From Hyphomicrobiales bacterium (GTDB lineage Bacteria > Pseudomonadota > Alphaproteobacteria > Rhizobiales > Aestuariivirgaceae), in contig JADJVV010000049.1 of NCBI GenBank assembly GCA_016710435.1, forward strand, positions 1 to 23,897: a DNA stretch of 23,897 nucleotides. The letters are read 5' to 3'. The notes under the pieces are model-generated. The model had not been told where the DNA came from and ran no database searches. It worked only from the letters and a program-made list of their open reading frames with translations. Of this stretch, positions 23,196-23,897 are shown piece after piece; the first letter of the stretch is position 1, and every line of letters begins with the position of its first letter. A program made the position numbers and the translations under genes.

Positions 23196-23226
23196 TTGCA
23201 TTGTATTAAAATAGTAGTTATATTTG
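23196..23226 (+). promoter_or_regulatory. Bacteroidetes-type promoter
   Basis: TTG at 23196-23198 and TATATTTG at 23219-23226 are 20 nt apart, matching the -33/-7 form TTG-N(17-23)-TAnnTTTG known for the Bacteroidetes sigma factor. Transcription would start near 23233 and read into the gene at 23279 through a CAAA-rich leader. Confidence 0.65.
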
Positions 23227-23278
23227 TACAATAAAAAAAACGAGTTACAAAACAAACAAAAAACAAAGGTAAAAAAAA

Positions 23279-23449
23279 ATGACAAAGACAAAAGAAGTTT
23301 ATTTGACAATCGAACAATTTAATAAAGACCTTGAAGACTGTTTAACTATTGTTAGAGAGCCTTCTAAAAGAAGACCATATTATATCTGCCTGTACACTTC
23401 GCCATTTGCACTTTACAAATCAATAATTCATATTTACATTAAAAAATAA
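23279..23449 (+). CDS. 56-residue protein of unknown function
   Basis: Starts at ATG 23279 after the leader aacaaacaaaaaacaaaggtaaaaaaaa, about 46 nt from the predicted transcription start. The product has a helical start (VYLTIEQFNKDLEDCLTI), a basic REPSKRRPYY turn and a hydrophobic end (ALYKSIIHIYI). No motif is recognised. It begins a new unit after the tail operon and is not obviously structural. Confidence 0.5.
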   Translation: MTKTKEVYLTIEQFNKDLEDCLTIVREPSKRRPYYICLYTSPFALYKSIIHIYIKK

Positions 23450-23475
23450 ATTAATAAACAAAACAAAAAACAAAA

Positions 23476-23733
23476 ATGAATACAATCTATATTGAAAGCC
23501 TAAATATTGAAAATAGGATCAAACATATAAGAAATTTAATCTATGATTTGGAAAATGCAGATGATATAATAAAAATTGTCAATTATATTGGAGAATATAC
23601 AGATGGTGAATTTTCTTCAAATTCAAAAAAAGAAATTATTGAATTTTATTTTAAAAGTGTGAAATCTTTACAAAGCAAATTAGGAGATTTTGAAGAAATT
23701 TTTGAAGCGATCAAAAAGGGGTTAATTTCTTGA
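23476..23733 (+). CDS. 85-residue helical protein of unknown function
   Basis: The product is nearly all helical by composition (RIKHIRNLIYDLENADDIIKIV, KEIIEFYFKSVKSLQSKL, FEEIFEAIKKGL), acidic overall and soluble. It starts after an acaaaacaaaaaacaaaa leader of the same kind as at 2323. It stops at TGA. No family is recognised; it probably shares the promoter at 23196. Confidence 0.5.
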   Translation: MNTIYIESLNIENRIKHIRNLIYDLENADDIIKIVNYIGEYTDGEFSSNSKKEIIEFYFKSVKSLQSKLGDFEEIFEAIKKGLIS

Positions 23734-23768
23734 TTAATTAATAACAATTAAATTTTAAATAAAAAAAA

Positions 23769-23897
23769 ATGTACTATATAAAAAAAATAAAACTTGAAGA
23801 AGAACAAATAAAAAACAACATTGAAATTGAAAATAATTATAATAAATTGATTTCAGATAACAAAAAAATAGATCTCTTTTATAAAATTTTGATTATA
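23769..23897 (+). CDS. N-terminal part of a protein cut by the right edge
   Basis: The frame opens at ATG 23769 after nine A and continues open to the end of the window (43 codons). It reads MYYIKKIKLEEEQIKNNIEI and then a Lys/Asn-rich helical stretch. No function can be proposed from this fragment. Confidence 0.45.
   Translation, partial: MYYIKKIKLEEEQIKNNIEIENNYNKLISDNKKIDLFYKILII

Larger units (their letters stand above)
22983..23278 (+). promoter_or_regulatory. Intergenic control region
   Basis: The 296 nt between the tail operon and the next gene hold, in order, an AT dinucleotide run (22997-23013), a TATCTTTG box (23015-23022), the terminator, an AT-rich stretch with two attttcat copies (23121 and 23172) and the promoter at 23196. 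No gene was found in it. Confidence 0.6.

Noticed and set aside
1..23897. tRNA genes, CRISPR arrays, insertion sequences, integrase
   Set aside because: No cloverleaf-like segment, regularly spaced repeats, transposase or recombinase motifs were found on either strand by eye.

Overview
The window is the late (structural) half of a long-tailed double-stranded DNA phage or prophage that infects a Bacteroidetes host. Several things point to such a host: very high A+T content; start codons preceded by poly-A or CAAA leaders instead of Shine-Dalgarno sequences; a match to the TTG-N20-TAnnTTTG promoter form near the right end; and small genes of styles common in Bacteroidetes phages. All supported genes are on the + strand, tightly packed, often with ATGA overlaps or 0-10 nt gaps. 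The standard code fits. No integrase, replication gene, tRNA, CRISPR or insertion sequence was seen.

Layout. 1-2322: small unknown genes, a lipoprotein and a secreted propeller-like protein. 2343-4253: a small conserved protein, the probable small terminase, and the large terminase. 4271-5013: three tiny genes, including a two-Cys-pair zinc ribbon. 5015-6979: portal fused to a MuF (gpF-like) domain. 6997-7567: a small HTH gene and its probable continuation, then a terminator. 7708-9693: prohead protease with a scaffold-like tail, and the major capsid protein, followed by a terminator. 9763-10981: lysis cassette (two small membrane proteins and a GH19-type endolysin). 10978-13173: Cys-cluster protein, head-tail connector, gp10-like protein, probable tail terminator, and a 55-residue protein. 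13212-13829: major tail protein, followed by a large hairpin terminator. 13945-14798: tail assembly chaperone pair with a -1 frameshift site. 14807-18574: tape measure, broken in two places. 18579-22982: tail tip proteins, a very Cys-rich tail protein and a second Cys-cluster protein. 23042-23075: strong terminator. 23196-23226: promoter, followed by small unknown genes running off the right edge.

The genes form one virion-assembly programme: packaging, portal and ejection, capsid maturation, lysis, neck, tail tube, and tail tip. The most notable theme is reading-frame change at homopolymers: T8 in the chaperone, A8 in the tape measure, A8 in a small gene after terL, and A9 in the HTH gene. 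In addition, an intact A14 tract lies exactly between the portal and MuF domains. The chaperone shift is a known type. The others could be slippage-based expression, decay, or homopolymer sequencing errors, and sequence alone cannot separate these. A second theme is short cysteine clusters in several unrelated virion proteins.
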